64,000 nucleotides of DNA from a virus (IMGVR_UViG_3300033149_004458:16113-80112), one strand, 5' to 3'. Counted from the first letter of the stretch, positions 50,938-60,038 are shown. Notes: a model not told the origin generated them from the letters alone. Program-made: numbers and translations.

Positions 50938-51852
50938 CTACTTGAACCTTCGTGGGGAGAGAAGGGAGAGTATGCCTAGCTCTTTTACCCAAGACACTAT
51001 CTCCCGAACTGATTGGTATCGCGCTTCCTTCGCCAATAGCCATGTTCGGTACCCATTAACCCCCACATCTTCACTGTTATGGCCTGTAAGGAGTGCTTCT
51101 GTTGGTACTTCAACACTCCTGGTTGCTATTCCAAGGAGTATTGAAGTAAACGCCCAGTAGTCCCACTCTCCATACTCATGGAACCATGTGGGTAACAACT
51201 GGAGACCAAACGTACCTAGCAACCGCTCCAGCGCGTTGTCAAGACACCCACTTGGACGTATCCCACCAGCCACCCAATGTTCTCTTGGTAGGGGGGGAGC
51301 GTTTAGGCTGTCCCACCATATTCTTACCGTTTGTATCAGGTAGCTCAATACAGCGGCGCTCCCCATCAGAGAGACCGGAAAGTGCCGGATCACCCCAGGG
51401 TAATTGTTCTTATACCGCCAAGGAAAAGTTATGGTTATTGCGCTCTCCTCTGGTGGCAGCTTGCTCTTGTAGAACCTGGTTGGCTCATAAGGCCCACCAA
51501 GGTATTTACCATAAAGTCCTTTTGTGCAATAACGACCGCCCCCCTTGGTCAGTAGGTCATTGCTAATGCTGACCATAAACTTGGCCCACCGGTTAAAGCT
51601 TTGGTCAGTTGGACCGGGCCTGTCAGAACCCTTGCGGCGGTGTGGCAGGTAGATGTCGAACAGGGAAACCCTGGTGCTATCTAGCGTATTGGTCTTTACC
51701 ATCCAGCGGTACAAGTCGGTAAGGTGACCACATGCTATCTCCCTGCAGTGGCCTATATCTTTGAACCACCCATTGGTGGCACAAGGAGTATAATCAAACT
51801 TTTCTAAGAATGATACGGCTTTGCTGCTGGTCTCTACGTATATGAACATCAC
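50938..51852 (-). CDS. Unknown-family paralog C of the accessory operon
   Basis: 304 residues, starting MMFIYVETSSKAVSFLEKFD. It shares with its two neighbours the blocks GHCREIACG, SYLIQTVRIWW, LLPTWFHEYGEWDYWAFTSI, and VNGYRTWLLAKEARYQSV. No catalytic motif, signal peptide or membrane helix is recognised; the Trp/Tyr-rich central block is the most conserved. Last gene of the leftward amidoligase operon, six bases from paralog B. I do not know the function; a substrate-binding or scaffold partner of the ligases is the simplest inference. Confidence 0.7.
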   Translation of the reverse strand: MMFIYVETSSKAVSFLEKFDYTPCATNGWFKDIGHCREIACGHLTDLYRWMVKTNTLDSTRVSLFDIYLPHRRKGSDRPGPTDQSFNRWAKFMVSISNDLLTKGGGRYCTKGLYGKYLGGPYEPTRFYKSKLPPEESAITITFPWRYKNNYPGVIRHFPVSLMGSAAVLSYLIQTVRIWWDSLNAPPLPREHWVAGGIRPSGCLDNALERLLGTFGLQLLPTWFHEYGEWDYWAFTSILLGIATRSVEVPTEALLTGHNSEDVGVNGYRTWLLAKEARYQSVREIVSWVKELGILSLLSPRRFK

Positions 51853-51858
51853 TTTCTC

Positions 51859-52881
51859 CTAAAAAGAGTCAAACTTGCAGAGGGTGGGAAGCGTCCCCCT
51901 CTGTGGGGTCATGATGGCAAGCAGGCCCTCACTCTTAAGGGTTTCAAGGTGAGATGGTTTGTCCTCTAACGCATTTAACCACGTCTCATACCCGTTGATA
52001 AATATAGAATAATCCTCCTCTACCAAATGACTACCATGGCGAAGGAACACCTCGGGTGAGAGTTTCAACTTGCCCATAACAGTATCCAACAAGACACTGC
52101 TGAACCCCCAGTAGCTCCAGCCACCATAGTTGTAGAACCAAGTTGGTAACAGGTCCTTTACAAACATTCGCAAGTTCCTAAGCTCTGGGTGTACAGTGCT
52201 CTTGATGGCGAAATACCGCCAGAGATCGTTGACCCCTTTTCTTACAACTGTTGCAGACCAGATTCTCATGGTTTGCAATAAGAAGCTGGTCATAGATACA
52301 GACTTTAGAATCTCTGGGGGGATGTTTCTTATTGCACCACCCCCGACCGCTTGCACCCCTGGGTCTCTGTATACTTTCTTCACGAGAGTATCAAATTCAG
52401 GGTCGTCTAGAAGCCCGGTATCAAACTCTACTGGACACCAGGGGAGACCCGTGGTATGTGTATCATATTTCAGATAGCTACCAGTGATCTTTAGATAGTC
52501 TACCGGTGGTTGTTCCCCTAAGATGGCAAGCATGATTGATACAATCAGATTACTCCACCGCCGGTAATTGATATTGAGTCTCTCGTTTTCTCCGTGGGGG
52601 AGAGTAGAGAGATTCTTTACCATCCCCTGGAAGCCCTTGCCCTCTCTATCATAGGGAGAGGCGTTGATGAAATTTACCCCCAGAATATCTACACTGTCAA
52701 TATATTCCTCTACCGGCCCCAATTTGCTTTCTACTGTTTCCATCGCTGTAGATAGGTTGCCGGTGGCAAACTCGCGGCAGCAGCCAAGGTCGCCTGCCAT
52801 AATATCACCTGCCTGACACCGCCACAGATAGGCTAAACACTCTTTGACTCGCTCATTTTTGGTGTGGATAATTGCTATCAT
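51859..52881 (-). CDS. Unknown-family paralog B of the accessory operon
   Basis: 340 residues, starting MIAIIHTKNERVKECLAYLW. Shared blocks: LGCCREFATGNLS, SFLLQTMRIWS, LLPTWFYNYGGWSYWGFSSV and FINGYETWLNALEDKPSHL. The middle contains a variable stretch not matching the other two. It overlaps paralog A by four bases (ATGA), so the three are translated together. No recognised domain. Confidence 0.7.
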   Translation of the reverse strand: MIAIIHTKNERVKECLAYLWRCQAGDIMAGDLGCCREFATGNLSTAMETVESKLGPVEEYIDSVDILGVNFINASPYDREGKGFQGMVKNLSTLPHGENERLNINYRRWSNLIVSIMLAILGEQPPVDYLKITGSYLKYDTHTTGLPWCPVEFDTGLLDDPEFDTLVKKVYRDPGVQAVGGGAIRNIPPEILKSVSMTSFLLQTMRIWSATVVRKGVNDLWRYFAIKSTVHPELRNLRMFVKDLLPTWFYNYGGWSYWGFSSVLLDTVMGKLKLSPEVFLRHGSHLVEEDYSIFINGYETWLNALEDKPSHLETLKSEGLLAIMTPQRGTLPTLCKFDSF

Positions 52882-53864
52882 CTTCCTAACCTCACTGGCA
52901 AATTTTCTCTGGCTGATATAAGAGACTTGACCCCATCTTGTCTTAGCATATTCTTGGTATAGGTTATTTCGGGGTGGCTTCTACCAGCAAACGCCAGCCA
53001 CGACCTATACCCATTTACACCGTTGTATTGACTTCTTGATGACATTGTGAGGTCCTCAAATGTCACCCCAAACTTGCCAATACCAAAAGCTGCTCCTAGT
53101 AAGACGGTGGCAAATGCCCAATAATCCCACCCCCCGTAAGAGTAGAACCAAAAGGGCAGCAGCTTGGTACCAAGGGGAGCAATTGGCTGTATTATAGCCG
53201 ACTGACGCGGCCCAAGATACCGGCTCATGAGACTCAATCCTGGAGTCTCCGCAACCGTAGCCCAAATTCTTAGAGTTTGGACCAGGAAGCTAATTACCGG
53301 GGTGGCTGGCATCAACTCAACTGGCAACCTGAGTATGGTACCAGTCATATCGCTATATTCCATATTTTGTAGTAAATGTTTTTCTACCCCTGCCCTGTTT
53401 ACATAATATTGTGTCTCAGGGCGGGTTATAAGGTTGGTGCTGTCCCAAAAAACCTTGGGACTCACCAGCCCTGCATAGAGCTTGTAGTACGTTTTGGTAG
53501 GAAGTGTTTCTCCTGGATGGTTATGGAGAAACATTGTTAAGCCTACTACAATGTCCATCCACCGCTTCACCCAGTTACCAAACCTCTTATCCTTCACTTG
53601 CAGGGTATTCATTGGAAGGTCATAAGAATATCCCCTGATGCCCATAATACTGAAATACCTAATTTCCGGGTATTTCCTAACATACCCATAAGTATTTCCA
53701 AGTAGAGAGCAAAGTACCTCTCTACATGAAGAGGTGCTTCTGACTATTGACCTTCCGCGTCCAGGTACCGTCCACCCAGAAACATAAGGCCAATTAGGCA
53801 GAGCGCCAAGCTCACTCACCACCGGGTGTTTGCTAGAAGGAAGCGTAATATGAACTAACATCAT
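52878..53864 (-). CDS. Unknown-family paralog A of the accessory operon
   Basis: 328 residues, starting MMLVHITLPSSKHPVVSELG. Shared blocks: SSCREVLCSLLG, SFLVQTLRIWA, LLPFWFYSYGGWDYWAFATV and VNGYRSWLAFAGRSHPE. It follows the phiEco32-type amidoligase with a four-base overlap. All three paralogs are divergent from each other, so the duplication is old. No recognised domain. Confidence 0.7.
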   Translation of the reverse strand: MMLVHITLPSSKHPVVSELGALPNWPYVSGWTVPGRGRSIVRSTSSCREVLCSLLGNTYGYVRKYPEIRYFSIMGIRGYSYDLPMNTLQVKDKRFGNWVKRWMDIVVGLTMFLHNHPGETLPTKTYYKLYAGLVSPKVFWDSTNLITRPETQYYVNRAGVEKHLLQNMEYSDMTGTILRLPVELMPATPVISFLVQTLRIWATVAETPGLSLMSRYLGPRQSAIIQPIAPLGTKLLPFWFYSYGGWDYWAFATVLLGAAFGIGKFGVTFEDLTMSSRSQYNGVNGYRSWLAFAGRSHPEITYTKNMLRQDGVKSLISARENLPVRLGR

Positions 53865-54691
53865 TCTACCTCCACCCAGCGGCCAATACCCCCGCTGCGG
53901 TCTTTTGGTATTGGAGGGAATCCAGTGAGGTCATATAGCTCTTCCGCGCTTTCCGGTTTATTTGCGGTTAAGACTTCCCACAGCAGATATGACGGGAAAA
54001 TCTTGTCAAACTTGAAACCACCAAGTGCCTTCTCTACCGCCATCTTTCCTACTTCTAGAGTAAAGCGGTATAGCTCTGGGTTACCGAGAATGAGGTTGGA
54101 GGGAGTTCTATACTCTATTCCGTGAGGCTGAATCCGATAGATGCCCGGTCTACCGTAGATTGCTCTCCGTCGGAGGTCTCTGTCCCCAGAGACCACAACA
54201 GAGATTAACCCAACGGTATAGTCAAGACCTCTGATAATTCTCACTGCCTCAACCTCGTTTGGTGGGGATGGTAGACCAAAGTGGATATGCGCTCCTGCGT
54301 AGCGCCAAGGGTGGTTGGGAACATCTATTTTATCTAGAGCCCGTTTCTCACCCCAGGCACTCTTATCCGGGTCGCAACCAAATACCGCCAATTGCTTGTC
54401 TCGCTTGGCCCACTTCAGGTCAAAGGGAACCTGGGGTTCGATTATAATCTCTGCAAGATCACCAAAAAGCATTTGAGCCAGTACCAATAGCTCTTTTATG
54501 TTTTTGGTGAGCTGGGCGGGTGTTGGGTCAGGCAGGGGTTGAAGCTCCAGGGCTGCTCCATCCACATAAAGACTACCGCTTGGGGTGACAAGAGTATGTT
54601 CGATGTAGTGCTTATCGAAGATCACCCCAGCAGGTAATACCTGCCCCTCTACTGAAAAGAACATTTCCGGGTCAGCACCTAGTGTAATCAT
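53861..54691 (-). CDS. PhiEco32-type COOH-NH2 ligase (amidoligase type 2)
   Basis: 276 residues. MITLGADPEMFF, LYVDGAALELQPLPDPTP, AGAHIHFGLPSP and YRTPSNLILGNPELY are the motifs of the phage phiEco32-like COOH-NH2 ligase family: a glutamine-synthetase-like fold that joins a carboxyl to an amine using ATP. It is expected to make amide or isopeptide bonds on small metabolites or proteins. It overlaps the zinc-ribbon gene by four bases and paralog A by four. Confidence 0.85.
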   Translation of the reverse strand: MITLGADPEMFFSVEGQVLPAGVIFDKHYIEHTLVTPSGSLYVDGAALELQPLPDPTPAQLTKNIKELLVLAQMLFGDLAEIIIEPQVPFDLKWAKRDKQLAVFGCDPDKSAWGEKRALDKIDVPNHPWRYAGAHIHFGLPSPPNEVEAVRIIRGLDYTVGLISVVVSGDRDLRRRAIYGRPGIYRIQPHGIEYRTPSNLILGNPELYRFTLEVGKMAVEKALGGFKFDKIFPSYLLWEVLTANKPESAEELYDLTGFPPIPKDRSGGIGRWVEVE

Positions 54692-55077
54692 TGTTCCTCC
54701 TTAACTGTGTTGAGTAGATTACATTTGTCTCTAAATATACACGCTTTGCAATACTCTTCCCTCTGTCTCACACAATGTTCGCAGAGGTAGGAATTGCGAT
54801 CGTAACAGTAAAACCTAGGGGCGTCTTCCGCCTTGGTGGTCAAGGTCGCCCCGCAAGAGTTGCAATATATTATCACCTCATAGTGGTCAATATCACTACC
54901 ACAAGAGCGACAATGATACCCCACAATCTTTACAGGTCCTATCTGCTCCCCTGGTCCCTCACTTACAAGTGCCAGAACACCATTCTGGTCTGGCGACACG
55001 CAAGCAGGGAAGGCCAGGAGAACCTGACCCTTTACAATAATATCTCTACTACCACATTTGGGACAATGTATAGACAT
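54688..55077 (-). CDS. Multi-zinc-ribbon protein
   Basis: 129 residues with four or more Cys pairs: CPKCGSRDIIV, HCRSCGSDID, YCNSCGATLT, LCEHCVRQREEYCKACIFRD. It is likely to hold two or three zinc ions. It lies between the unknown 120-residue gene and the amidoligase, overlapping the latter. It may recruit the enzymes to nucleic acid or a protein target; this is inference. Confidence 0.7.
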   Translation of the reverse strand: MSIHCPKCGSRDIIVKGQVLLAFPACVSPDQNGVLALVSEGPGEQIGPVKIVGYHCRSCGSDIDHYEVIIYCNSCGATLTTKAEDAPRFYCYDRNSYLCEHCVRQREEYCKACIFRDKCNLLNTVKEEQ

Positions 55078-55082
55078 TATAC

Positions 55083-55445
55083 CTACTCCTTATCAGAGTG
55101 CCAGAAAATACTCACAGGTCTTTGAAAGAACTCACCCAACACCCTCTCCCATTTTGCTTTTATCCTCTCTGAGTACTGTCCACGTACCCAGAGATCATAC
55201 ATAATTTCATTGTTTCGTTTCACCATCACGATGTCCATTATTGTAAATGGTTTGGAGTGTTTGTATGGATCGCCTTCAGCGAACCACACACCCCAAGCCT
55301 CGTTCAGGTATGAGTGTAGTCTGGTAAGAACGCCCCTATCTTTGGCTTGCTGCCAGGTCAAAAGACAATCTACCCAAGTATTCCATTGGACTTTCCTTAC
55401 CACACTTTCGACTACCAGGGAGTCAAATTTCTCAAAGGACAACAT
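55083..55445 (-). CDS. Hypothetical accessory-operon protein
   Basis: 120 residues from ATG 55445, preceded by AGGGGGTAGCC (an earlier frame start at 55610 would lie inside the upstream gene). It reads MLSFEKFDSLVVESVVRKVQ, rich in Trp. No recognised domain. It overlaps the upstream gene by 14 bases. Confidence 0.6.
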   Translation of the reverse strand: MLSFEKFDSLVVESVVRKVQWNTWVDCLLTWQQAKDRGVLTRLHSYLNEAWGVWFAEGDPYKHSKPFTIMDIVMVKRNNEIMYDLWVRGQYSERIKAKWERVLGEFFQRPVSIFWHSDKE

Positions 55446-56151
55446 GGCTACCCCCTGCGGGTGCAGTGGTGTGCCCAACAAAACTTTGGCATAGTTCCTG
55501 CACCCGGTGATAATGATAATTGAAGAAGTTAGCCTTGAATAGAGATATGGGTTCCTTGTCTCGGCATGCAGCCTCCCCAAGGAAAAACCAAGTGACCGGC
55601 ACAAGGTCATCTACATCTGCATAGGCAATCTCTACCATCCCCTGGTAAGAGAGAGTACAGATTGCCGCCACCGACACGCCAAACGTACTTGTGCCAAGTA
55701 GCCTGACCACACGGTTCCCAATGTAGACAACCGAGACCTGCTTCACTGTTCGGCGAAGTACCTCCCACCCAAATTGAGATAGAGAGGTTACCTTAACCAC
55801 AGGAGTAAGCTCAACACCTAGAGCATGAGCCAGCTCTTTGGTGTTACGTTGAGAGGCACAAGTCAAATTCCACTGGTTATCGAAAAACCACTCCTCACCG
55901 ATCGGGCTTAGCGGCTCCACCGCCGCCAAAACACTGTCTGGCGGGCACTTACCCTGGGAGAAGGTTGTTGCTCTCTCCAGGTTAATTTTCCCCTGGGAAG
56001 GGAATCGCATGATTACACCAGGGGAATACCCCTCTAGTGTAATGTCTACCTCGAATGGCTCTAGGGAGAGCAATAGACGGACCAAATCCTCCGGGTTGAG
56101 GTACTTTCCCGGTGCAAGTGCTGGCAAACTGTGGTTTATCGATACTATCAT
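55432..56151 (-). CDS. Hypothetical accessory-operon protein
   Basis: 239 residues, starting MIVSINHSLPALAPGKYLNP. Mixed alpha/beta with a late HYHRVQELCQSFVGHTTAPA segment. No recognised family or catalytic motif. It overlaps the RuvB-like gene by four bases and so is co-translated with it. Function unknown. Confidence 0.6.
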   Translation of the reverse strand: MIVSINHSLPALAPGKYLNPEDLVRLLLSLEPFEVDITLEGYSPGVIMRFPSQGKINLERATTFSQGKCPPDSVLAAVEPLSPIGEEWFFDNQWNLTCASQRNTKELAHALGVELTPVVKVTSLSQFGWEVLRRTVKQVSVVYIGNRVVRLLGTSTFGVSVAAICTLSYQGMVEIAYADVDDLVPVTWFFLGEAACRDKEPISLFKANFFNYHYHRVQELCQSFVGHTTAPAGGSHVVL

Positions 56152-56897
56152 GCTATTGTCCTTCCTCTACTTGTTATGGTTATTCTACCTTCACGAAGTA
56201 GCCATTCTTCTACCCTATCCAACTCTACGGAGTCTAGCGATAGGATAGCCTGCATGGTCCTCCGTGATTTTGGTCCTGTCTCTAGAGCTTTGAGGTATCT
56301 TCGATCTATGGGTGTTGTCCCGTCTCTATCAATACCCATAGCAGCAAAGAAACCCATTACCACCTCCAGGCTTAATGGGTGTCCATCAAACCTGGAAACA
56401 TCAATAAACTTGTTGATGAGTTCTACCACCCTCCGTGGGTTACCCTTGGCCCGTGAAGCTACCTCGAAGGCAACTTCATCTGGTATAGCTGCCTTTGCAT
56501 GTAGCTTCGCTATTTCTGCCAGCTGGTCTACCGTGTAGTCATCCATTCTAAACGTGATACACCGACTGATAAACGGTTCTGGTAACTTCCCTGCCATATT
56601 GGAGCAGAAGATCATTCGGTTTTGCTCCATAGCAGGGTAAATCTTTTCAAAGTTCCCTGACCAAACATGGATCTCATCTATGATGTGGACCATCGCGTCA
56701 GGGTGTATAACTACACCATTACGTCCTGGAATCTGCATGGTGTAGGTTCCTACCATTGCAGCTAGAGCTTCTGCAAAGGTGGTCTTGCCATAGCCATAAT
56801 GACCGCGCAACAGAATTGACCAGGTATTATTCTGCGTCATTATGGCAAGACAGCGCGTTTTCAATTTGTCTTGCCCAATCAATTTGTATAGGTTCAT
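56148..56897 (-). CDS. RuvB-like AAA+ ATPase
   Basis: 249 residues. Walker A LLRGHYGYGKTTFAEAL, Walker B MVHIIDEIHVWSG, sensor 1 MIFCSNMAGKLP, Arg-finger region EPFISRCITFRM, sensor 2 KGNPRRVVELINKF. The C-terminal winged helix MGIDRDGTTPIDRRYLKALE ... EWLLREGRITITSRGRTIA matches RuvB (DRRYL; G.I..T.RGR) closely. RuvB proper drives branch migration with RuvA/RuvC; none of those is next to it. Here it sits inside the amidoligase operon, so it may serve as a motor or a DNA-linked switch. Confidence 0.88.
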   Translation of the reverse strand: MNLYKLIGQDKLKTRCLAIMTQNNTWSILLRGHYGYGKTTFAEALAAMVGTYTMQIPGRNGVVIHPDAMVHIIDEIHVWSGNFEKIYPAMEQNRMIFCSNMAGKLPEPFISRCITFRMDDYTVDQLAEIAKLHAKAAIPDEVAFEVASRAKGNPRRVVELINKFIDVSRFDGHPLSLEVVMGFFAAMGIDRDGTTPIDRRYLKALETGPKSRRTMQAILSLDSVELDRVEEWLLREGRITITSRGRTIA

Positions 56898-57618
56898 AGT
56901 TATCGATATTCTCTCTTAACCACCTATCCAGCTCTCTTCCATAGAACAGAAGGGAAATCTGGTTGAGGGATGGCCCGGTATTGACCTCGAAGACTACATA
57001 CTTTCTAGTAGTCTCTGACCATCCGAGGTCAACTGCTCCAAAGGTAAGCCCAAGGGCAGCAACCGCTTTTACTGCCACCCTCTGGCCCACTTTATAATGT
57101 TCTTCACCATTAACCCTGGAATACCCCCACCCTCTCAGAGATGTTCGTATTCTAGAGTCAGCCTCTGGTACTCTAGGTACTTTTCTGAACACCCTGAGAG
57201 CCTTGTCACCAAACACATGCACTCTCAGCTCCAGGTCTACCGGAATATACCCAGTGAAAAACCTAGAATTGGAACTTAGAGCCTCTTCTTTGTTCTCACA
57301 CCACTGTATATCCAATCCAGCACGGTGGTTTATTCTTCTTCCTAGTATAGGATAGCCATCGTCTGGTGGCTCCAGAAAGACTGGTGGGGTGTTAACCCCC
57401 TCTTCCTGGAGTCTTTGTAGAGAAGCTAACCCATTGCTGGTAAGCAATATGGACTCCCTGCTATTGATGGTACTCTCAGTATCAACAGCGGAGAGACTGC
57501 TACCCCACCGGACGACGACCGTGGTATATCTATTTGGCACGCGCCTGGGTCTCAAACCCAACAGGCGAGCCAAAGCTCTACCAGTAACGCAAGTGCTTCT
57601 ATGGTATAAGATGTCCAT
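56827..57618 (-). CDS. ATP-grasp ligase
   Basis: 263 residues from ATG 57618 (a GTG at 57621 is also possible). The C-terminal half has the ATP-grasp pattern: VDLELRVHVFGDKALRVFRK, LGLTFGAVDLGWSE and KYVVFEVNTGPSLNQISLLF with the metal-binding E-x-N. The N-terminal half has the TSNGLASLQRLQEEGVNTPP PEP-like stretch of RimK-type enzymes. It ligates a carboxylate to an amine using ATP. The stop-start overlap with the amidotransferase is TGATG. Confidence 0.85.
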   Translation of the reverse strand: MDILYHRSTCVTGRALARLLGLRPRRVPNRYTTVVVRWGSSLSAVDTESTINSRESILLTSNGLASLQRLQEEGVNTPPVFLEPPDDGYPILGRRINHRAGLDIQWCENKEEALSSNSRFFTGYIPVDLELRVHVFGDKALRVFRKVPRVPEADSRIRTSLRGWGYSRVNGEEHYKVGQRVAVKAVAALGLTFGAVDLGWSETTRKYVVFEVNTGPSLNQISLLFYGRELDRWLRENIDNYEPIQIDWARQIENALSCHNDAE

Positions 57619-58748
57619 CACATCTCCAATGAGAGACGCAGAAGGTCTAATGTCTCTAGGTCGTTCATAAACCAGGGAAACTCCAAGTTCATGAACTCAC
57701 CAAATAGGTCATAGGGGTCTTTGTACTCGGCTACCAGCTCATTCCAGATAATTTCTGCAACTTCTATATTCGGTTTATTCTGATAGTGCTCCCTGGAGAG
57801 CTTTTTGAGTACCGCTAATGCAGCCTCTGGATCGACCACGTCATACCAGGGCTTTTCATGCAACCTCTCTAAAGCATATTTTGCTTCCAGAAAGCCTACC
57901 CCTGGAATACTGTCCACCGCCTCAGCTAAAGAGACTGCGCGGTCTATCGTCCCAGTAGCTACACCTGAGACAAAGTTGGTGGTCTTGTGAACCACTGTGG
58001 GTTTAGGTCTGGGTATGGAGGCGACTTTCTCCAACTCACCCCCATCTTTGAACCTATAAATAGTGTCCATCTCTAGAAGTTCAGTAGGTCCAATCTCCCA
58101 CTCATCTAACCCGAGCAGAGCCTGGGTTAGCTTAACCCTCTCTGCAACCTCTTGGAGGTTCTTTTCTGATGTGTTTATTACCACCAGAGGACCAAACTTG
58201 GCTTGGTAGAGGGAATTCGACCCCCTCACCACCCAGATAGTCTTACATTCATAGTCATAAATCAGGAAGGCAAAACTTCCGGTAAATAACTTAATTGTGT
58301 CGGTAATACTCTCTGCGGTAATGGGCTTCTTTTTTGCCAGTACCGCAGTGAATACGTGACTATCCACCGGGTCATTTCCCAAATCTATATTCTCGTCTTT
58401 CATTACCTTTTGATAGTTCAGCAGCGTGCCATTGTGGGCTACTGCTACACCATTTACCAAAAATGGGTGAGCGCCTTCCCGTGCCCGCTGACCCGTGGAG
58501 ATTGCCCGAACGTGGGCAATCAGCGGGTAACCGCCATTCTCTACAATGGCTTTCTTGTAATCATCAGAAACCACGATGGTTTCTGCTGGCCTCTCCCACT
58601 TCACTACACCCCAGGGAGAGGCAAAACCTACCCCATCTCGATTCCCCATACTATTGCGTATGAGGAGATTAGATAAAAATAGGTTGGTCACCTTTACCTC
58701 TTTCTCATTTAACTCACGTGTCGGATAGATGCTAGTTAACATACACAT
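57618..58748 (-). CDS. Class II glutamine amidotransferase
   Basis: 376 residues. The chain begins MCMLTSIYP, so removal of Met leaves the catalytic N-terminal Cys of the Ntn-hydrolase glutaminase. NRDGVGFASPWG, LIAHVRAISTGQRAREGAHP and VAVAHNGTLLNYQ are the family motifs. It releases ammonia from glutamine to feed the ligases. The C-terminal 150 residues have no recognised synthetase domain, so the ammonia acceptor is presumably one of the neighbouring amidoligases. Confidence 0.9.
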   Translation of the reverse strand: MCMLTSIYPTRELNEKEVKVTNLFLSNLLIRNSMGNRDGVGFASPWGVVKWERPAETIVVSDDYKKAIVENGGYPLIAHVRAISTGQRAREGAHPFLVNGVAVAHNGTLLNYQKVMKDENIDLGNDPVDSHVFTAVLAKKKPITAESITDTIKLFTGSFAFLIYDYECKTIWVVRGSNSLYQAKFGPLVVINTSEKNLQEVAERVKLTQALLGLDEWEIGPTELLEMDTIYRFKDGGELEKVASIPRPKPTVVHKTTNFVSGVATGTIDRAVSLAEAVDSIPGVGFLEAKYALERLHEKPWYDVVDPEAALAVLKKLSREHYQNKPNIEVAEIIWNELVAEYKDPYDLFGEFMNLEFPWFMNDLETLDLLRLSLEM

Positions 58749-59866
58749 TATTCATTCTCCCAATGTAAAGTACCAAGATGAGTTGTCAACGGTGGGTGTC
58801 CTTGTACTAATGGGGCACCGTCAAACCCTGTTGGTCCAAACTCACGCGGCAGCTCCTCTGGCTCTGGGGGTATGATTTCTGGCCTTACACCATACCAAGC
58901 CACTGGGTGCCCTATATGACCCAATTGAGGACTACGGACTGGCGGCGGGAAGTCGGACAAACCCCAGAGCTCCTCCAGAACATAAGTCAGGTTATTGTCC
59001 AACATGAGGAACTCTACTACATCTTCTAGAGCTATTTGGGTGGTCCCTAGAGGGTTATAATCTAAGATGGTTCTCTTTGCAAAAGAGTTTCGCACTATCT
59101 CTTTACAAAGAGAAACCCAAGCCCACACAAAGGTGGGTCTCTGGGTGAAATTAAATAGTCTAAACTCTATTGAGCCGTATACCATAAAGCTCAGGGGGTT
59201 AAGCCAAACGTACCTGGCTTCATGGTACTTCCCTCCACCCCAGCGGTCGTATCTACCAACCGCTTGACGGTACTCTTTCCAGGACTGAACGTTGAGAATC
59301 TGGTTCAGTCCAAATACCGGTCTAGTGACTGTATCAGTGGGAGTACACGGGGGACCCGGTATGGTCAGAGGCCGACAATACCCATAGTCGTTTCTCAGCG
59401 AACCACGGTGTATACCGGCCTCTCCGCAGGCCAACCGATACATAGCAGCTTCCAGGTGAGCCGCTATTAGAAATAAATACTTGAGAGCAAACAGGGGGAA
59501 CCCTGTAACATTTACATGGACATGAATCGAGGTTCTGGCGTCCACCCCCTCACCATGTTGGCGGAGCCAGGTTATTATTCTCTTTACATTGGACAACCAC
59601 CTATCATTGGTGGTATCAAGCATAGGAGAAACGAACTCCCCACCGAACATCCTATAACCACCAGAGGAGAGCTCCAGCCCAGAATTGAGGGCGTAACGGT
59701 AATTTCTGGTAGAACCATCTTCTACCAATCGCCACCGTATACTTCGAGCCAAATCTCTAGCGTTCGCCTTAGGTATATTGGCGAACTCTATTTCTAACCC
59801 TATACTCTCTATTATAGATGCCATAGTCGCCCTTTCTGGTGCTACAATTTCTATTGTGGAAGGCAT
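58748..59866 (-). CDS. Amidoligase (PF12224-like)
   Basis: 372 residues from ATG 59866 (an inner ATG at 59824 is also possible; the frame extends upstream to 59989 but there it would cover the promoter). SIIESIGLEIEFANIP, RWRLVEDGSTRN, GGEFVSPMLD and the ligand-binding ARTSIHVHVNVTGFPLFALK are the family motifs: a glutamine-synthetase fold. It is the first gene of the leftward operon, 37 bases after the -10 box of a dedicated promoter. It overlaps the glutamine amidotransferase by one base. Confidence 0.85.
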   Translation of the reverse strand: MPSTIEIVAPERATMASIIESIGLEIEFANIPKANARDLARSIRWRLVEDGSTRNYRYALNSGLELSSGGYRMFGGEFVSPMLDTTNDRWLSNVKRIITWLRQHGEGVDARTSIHVHVNVTGFPLFALKYLFLIAAHLEAAMYRLACGEAGIHRGSLRNDYGYCRPLTIPGPPCTPTDTVTRPVFGLNQILNVQSWKEYRQAVGRYDRWGGGKYHEARYVWLNPLSFMVYGSIEFRLFNFTQRPTFVWAWVSLCKEIVRNSFAKRTILDYNPLGTTQIALEDVVEFLMLDNNLTYVLEELWGLSDFPPPVRSPQLGHIGHPVAWYGVRPEIIPPEPEELPREFGPTGFDGAPLVQGHPPLTTHLGTLHWENE

Positions 59867-59902
59867 ACTTATAGTCTCTATTCTAACGATAAAAGCAAAA
59901 AA

Positions 59903-59931
59903 ATTATAACAGCTGGTTAAAAAAAAGACAA
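59903..59931 (-). promoter_or_regulatory. Leftward operator-promoter P4 of the amidoligase operon
   Basis: Minus strand TTGTCT (59931-59926), 17-base spacer carrying TTAACC at positions 6-11, TATAAT (59908-59903). GGTTAA lies 17 bases before that TTAACC (59943-59938), so the -35 box is inside GGTTAA-N17-TTAACC. Confidence 0.8.
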
Positions 59932-59987
59932 GCCAAATTAACCAAAATCTTTTTTTCTGGTTAATCTTCCTTGACAAAAAATTAACC
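59915..59987. promoter_or_regulatory. Operator array: four 6-bp half-sites between divergent promoters
   Basis: GGTTAA 59915-59920, TTAACC 59938-59943, GGTTAA 59959-59964, TTAACC 59982-59987. Starts are 23, 21 and 23 bases apart, about two helix turns. Each pair forms GGTTAA-N17-TTAACC across one promoter. Confidence 0.85.
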
Positions 59988-59999
59988 AACCGCTAAAAT
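59971..59999 (+). promoter_or_regulatory. Rightward operator-promoter P1
   Basis: TTGACA (59971-59976), 17-base spacer with TTAACC at 59982-59987, TAAAAT (59994-59999); GGTTAA at 59959-59964. It drives the gene at 60039. Confidence 0.85.
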
Positions 60000-60038
60000 A
60001 AAAGAAATTGCCATTCCTATACTATAGTGGAGGGAGAA

